A stretch of 64,000 nucleotides of DNA, taken from Glutamicibacter sp002979865 (GTDB lineage Bacteria; Actinomycetota; Actinomycetes; Actinomycetales; Micrococcaceae). The stretch covers positions 1,364,001 through 1,428,000 of the forward strand of contig NZ_CP188297.1 of assembly GCF_050030965.1 (NCBI RefSeq), written 5' to 3'. The position numbers were made by a program, and so were the translations under genes. Shown piece by piece: positions 63,094 through 64,000 of this stretch; the first letter of the stretch is position 1, and each line of letters begins with the position of its first letter. The notes under the pieces are model-generated. The model saw only the letters and a list, made by a program, of their open reading frames with translations. It was not told the origin of the DNA and did no database searches.

Positions 63094-63561
63094 TCAGGCG
63101 TCGAGGCTTTCTTGCTCCGCCTGGGGCAATGCCTTTGCCAGCAGCGAGGCGGAAAGCGCGAAGACCCCGATCAGCCCAAGCAGTCCCATGCCAATAGGCA
63201 GGGTGCCTTGCTGCGCGGCGTCTTCTCCCATGGCAGCGAGAAGCATGGCAGCGCCCAGTCCGAGGATTCCGAAGCCAGCGGCCAGGAAGCAGACCACAAT
63301 CGATTTCGGTCCCGGGTTCCAGTGCCCCAATGAGGTGAAGTCGCGGTAGGCAATGATGCCGATGGCAATACTGAGCGTGCCCGCGGCACCAATCACCAGC
63401 ACCACCAGCCACGTTGGGCCGTATCCGGCTCCGTCGGTGCCGGCATGGCGCACCAATTGTCCAGGAAGCTGGGGACGGAGGAGAAGGTACAAGGCTGAAT
63501 AGGCCATGACTGCGAGGCAGGAAGCGGCAATCAGCTGTTGCCCTTTGCTTCGCTTCTTCAT
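63094..63561 (-). CDS. membrane protein, 155 aa
   Basis: Four predicted membrane helices: QQLIAASCLAVMAYSALYLL, TWLVVLVIGAAGTLSIAIGI, VVCFLAAGFGILGLGAAMLL and GMGLLGLIGVFALSASLLAK. Basic N-terminus (MKKRSKG). I do not recognise a family. It lies downstream of clpC on the same strand, after a terminator, so it is probably transcribed on its own. Confidence 0.65.
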   Translation of the reverse strand: MKKRSKGQQLIAASCLAVMAYSALYLLLRPQLPGQLVRHAGTDGAGYGPTWLVVLVIGAAGTLSIAIGIIAYRDFTSLGHWNPGPKSIVVCFLAAGFGILGLGAAMLLAAMGEDAAQQGTLPIGMGLLGLIGVFALSASLLAKALPQAEQESLDA

Positions 63562-63595
63562 GTGTTGAGCCTACGACATGGCCGGATTAAAGCCA

Positions 63596-63633
63596 ATAGC
63601 CGTGGAACTGAACGTTGTCAGTTCCACGGCTAT
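63596..63633 (-). terminator. terminator after clpC
   Basis: ATAGCCGTGGAACTGA and its complement form a perfect 16-bp stem with a six-base loop, ending 19 bases past the clpC stop. The stem is followed by TTGGCTTTAAT on the minus strand. Confidence 0.85.
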
Positions 63634-63651
63634 GGGTTATGCCTCTGCGGC

Positions 63652-64000
63652 CTAGCTTTCCAGTGCTGCCGGTGCCGGCTCGCCTTCCAGCTGGCCGGTG
63701 CCGCCTTCAGCGTGGAAGACGAACTTGCGGCTCTCGCCTTCGCCCTCGACGTCGACGGTGACCTTCTGGCCCGCAACGATCTGGCTGAAGAGGATGCGCT
63801 CGGAGAGCTGGTCCTCGATATCGCGCTGGATGGTGCGGCGCAGCGGGCGGGCACCCATTGCTGGATCGTAACCGCGCTGGGCCAGCAGGCTGCGGGCAGC
63901 CTGGGTCAGCTCGATGGTGATCTCGCGTTCTTCCAGGCGCTTGGCCAGGCGTGCGATGAACAGGTCGACGATTTCTTCGATCTCGTCCTGGTTCAGCTGC
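63652..64000 (-). CDS. clpC: ATP-dependent Clp protease ATP-binding subunit ClpC, 3' end
   Basis: The frame is open from the stop at 63652 to the window edge (116 codons), so the 5' part is missing. It reads EEIVDLFIARLAKRLEEREI, then GYDPAMGARPLRRTIQRDIE, the conserved C-terminal region of Clp/HSP100 ATPases (D2 small domain), and an acidic/Ala-rich tail as in actinobacterial ClpC. It unfolds proteins for ClpP. The terminator directly follows. Confidence 0.93.
   Translation of the reverse strand, partial: QLNQDEIEEIVDLFIARLAKRLEEREITIELTQAARSLLAQRGYDPAMGARPLRRTIQRDIEDQLSERILFSQIVAGQKVTVDVEGEGESRKFVFHAEGGTGQLEGEPAPAALES

Overview
The window reads as chromosomal DNA of a high-GC Gram-positive actinobacterium, most likely of the Micrococcaceae (Arthrobacter/Glutamicibacter-like). 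Evidence: a long actinobacterial 23S rRNA, an rrn spacer without tRNA genes but with an actinobacterial BoxA, frequent GTG/TTG starts, DisA and RadA as neighbours, ClpC, a DUF222/13E12-type HNH protein, an actinobacterial PHO box of 11-bp direct repeats, and a GlxR/CRP-type site. The genus is an inference; the class is well supported. I see no prophage, integrase, CRISPR array or complete insertion sequence. Most of the window is ordinary chromosome with a few degraded or strongly regulated spots.

Layout. 1-2.7 kb: minus-strand operon of glycerophosphodiester phosphodiesterase, AlaX-type editing protein and AzlC (cut by the window edge), then a RibD/DHFR-like reductase. 2.9-3.4 kb: a small unknown gene. 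3.5-9.7 kb: a complete rrn operon on the minus strand (16S-23S-5S, tandem terminators, promoters near 9.4 and 9.6 kb). 9.8-15.9 kb: EcsC-like protein, a translationally coupled PLP-fold enzyme plus sugar-lactone oxidase pair, a secreted phosphatase-fold protein lacking its expected active-site residues, and a TPP enzyme broken by a frameshift. 16.3-18 kb: a decay zone with two nearly identical 87-bp copies of the end of a GH3 glycosidase gene around a small unknown gene. 18-25.5 kb: APC permease, HNH protein, D-lactate dehydrogenase-type flavoprotein with a divergent GntR regulator.

25.5-29.3 kb: a persulfide/sulfide-handling operon (persulfide dioxygenase-rhodanese, rhodanese, TauE/SafE exporter, thioredoxin, CstR-type sensor, small Cys-rich protein) behind a perfect CstR/CsoR-type palindrome. 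29.4-35.6 kb: diaminopimelate dehydrogenase, then an alcohol-to-aldehyde-to-acid module (AdhP, aldehyde dehydrogenase, DUF779) with a GAF-domain activator and a CRP/GlxR site. 35.6-39.9 kb: two regulator-led modules, TetR with a reductase-hydrolase fusion and ArsR with a double SRPBCC protein, each with palindromes at its promoter. 39.9-46.6 kb: MenG, CPBP-like protein, ABC-F protein with an attenuator-like leader, hydrolase, tRNA-Lys, MFS transporter. 46.8-53.6 kb: two phosphate uptake systems (DUF47-PiT and PstSCAB with a PHO box) around an XRE/membrane-protein pair. 53.7-64 kb: FUSC protein, RadA, DisA, MutY, DUF1206, N-acetyltransferase, a second MFS transporter, AraC/VOC/DUF1801 cluster, and the 3' end of clpC.

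The most noteworthy unexplained structure is the ABC-F leader at about 41.57-41.78 kb: a promoter seven bases before a four-codon ORF whose bases can pair with a hairpin plus pyrimidine tract downstream. It looks like a ribosome-controlled attenuator.
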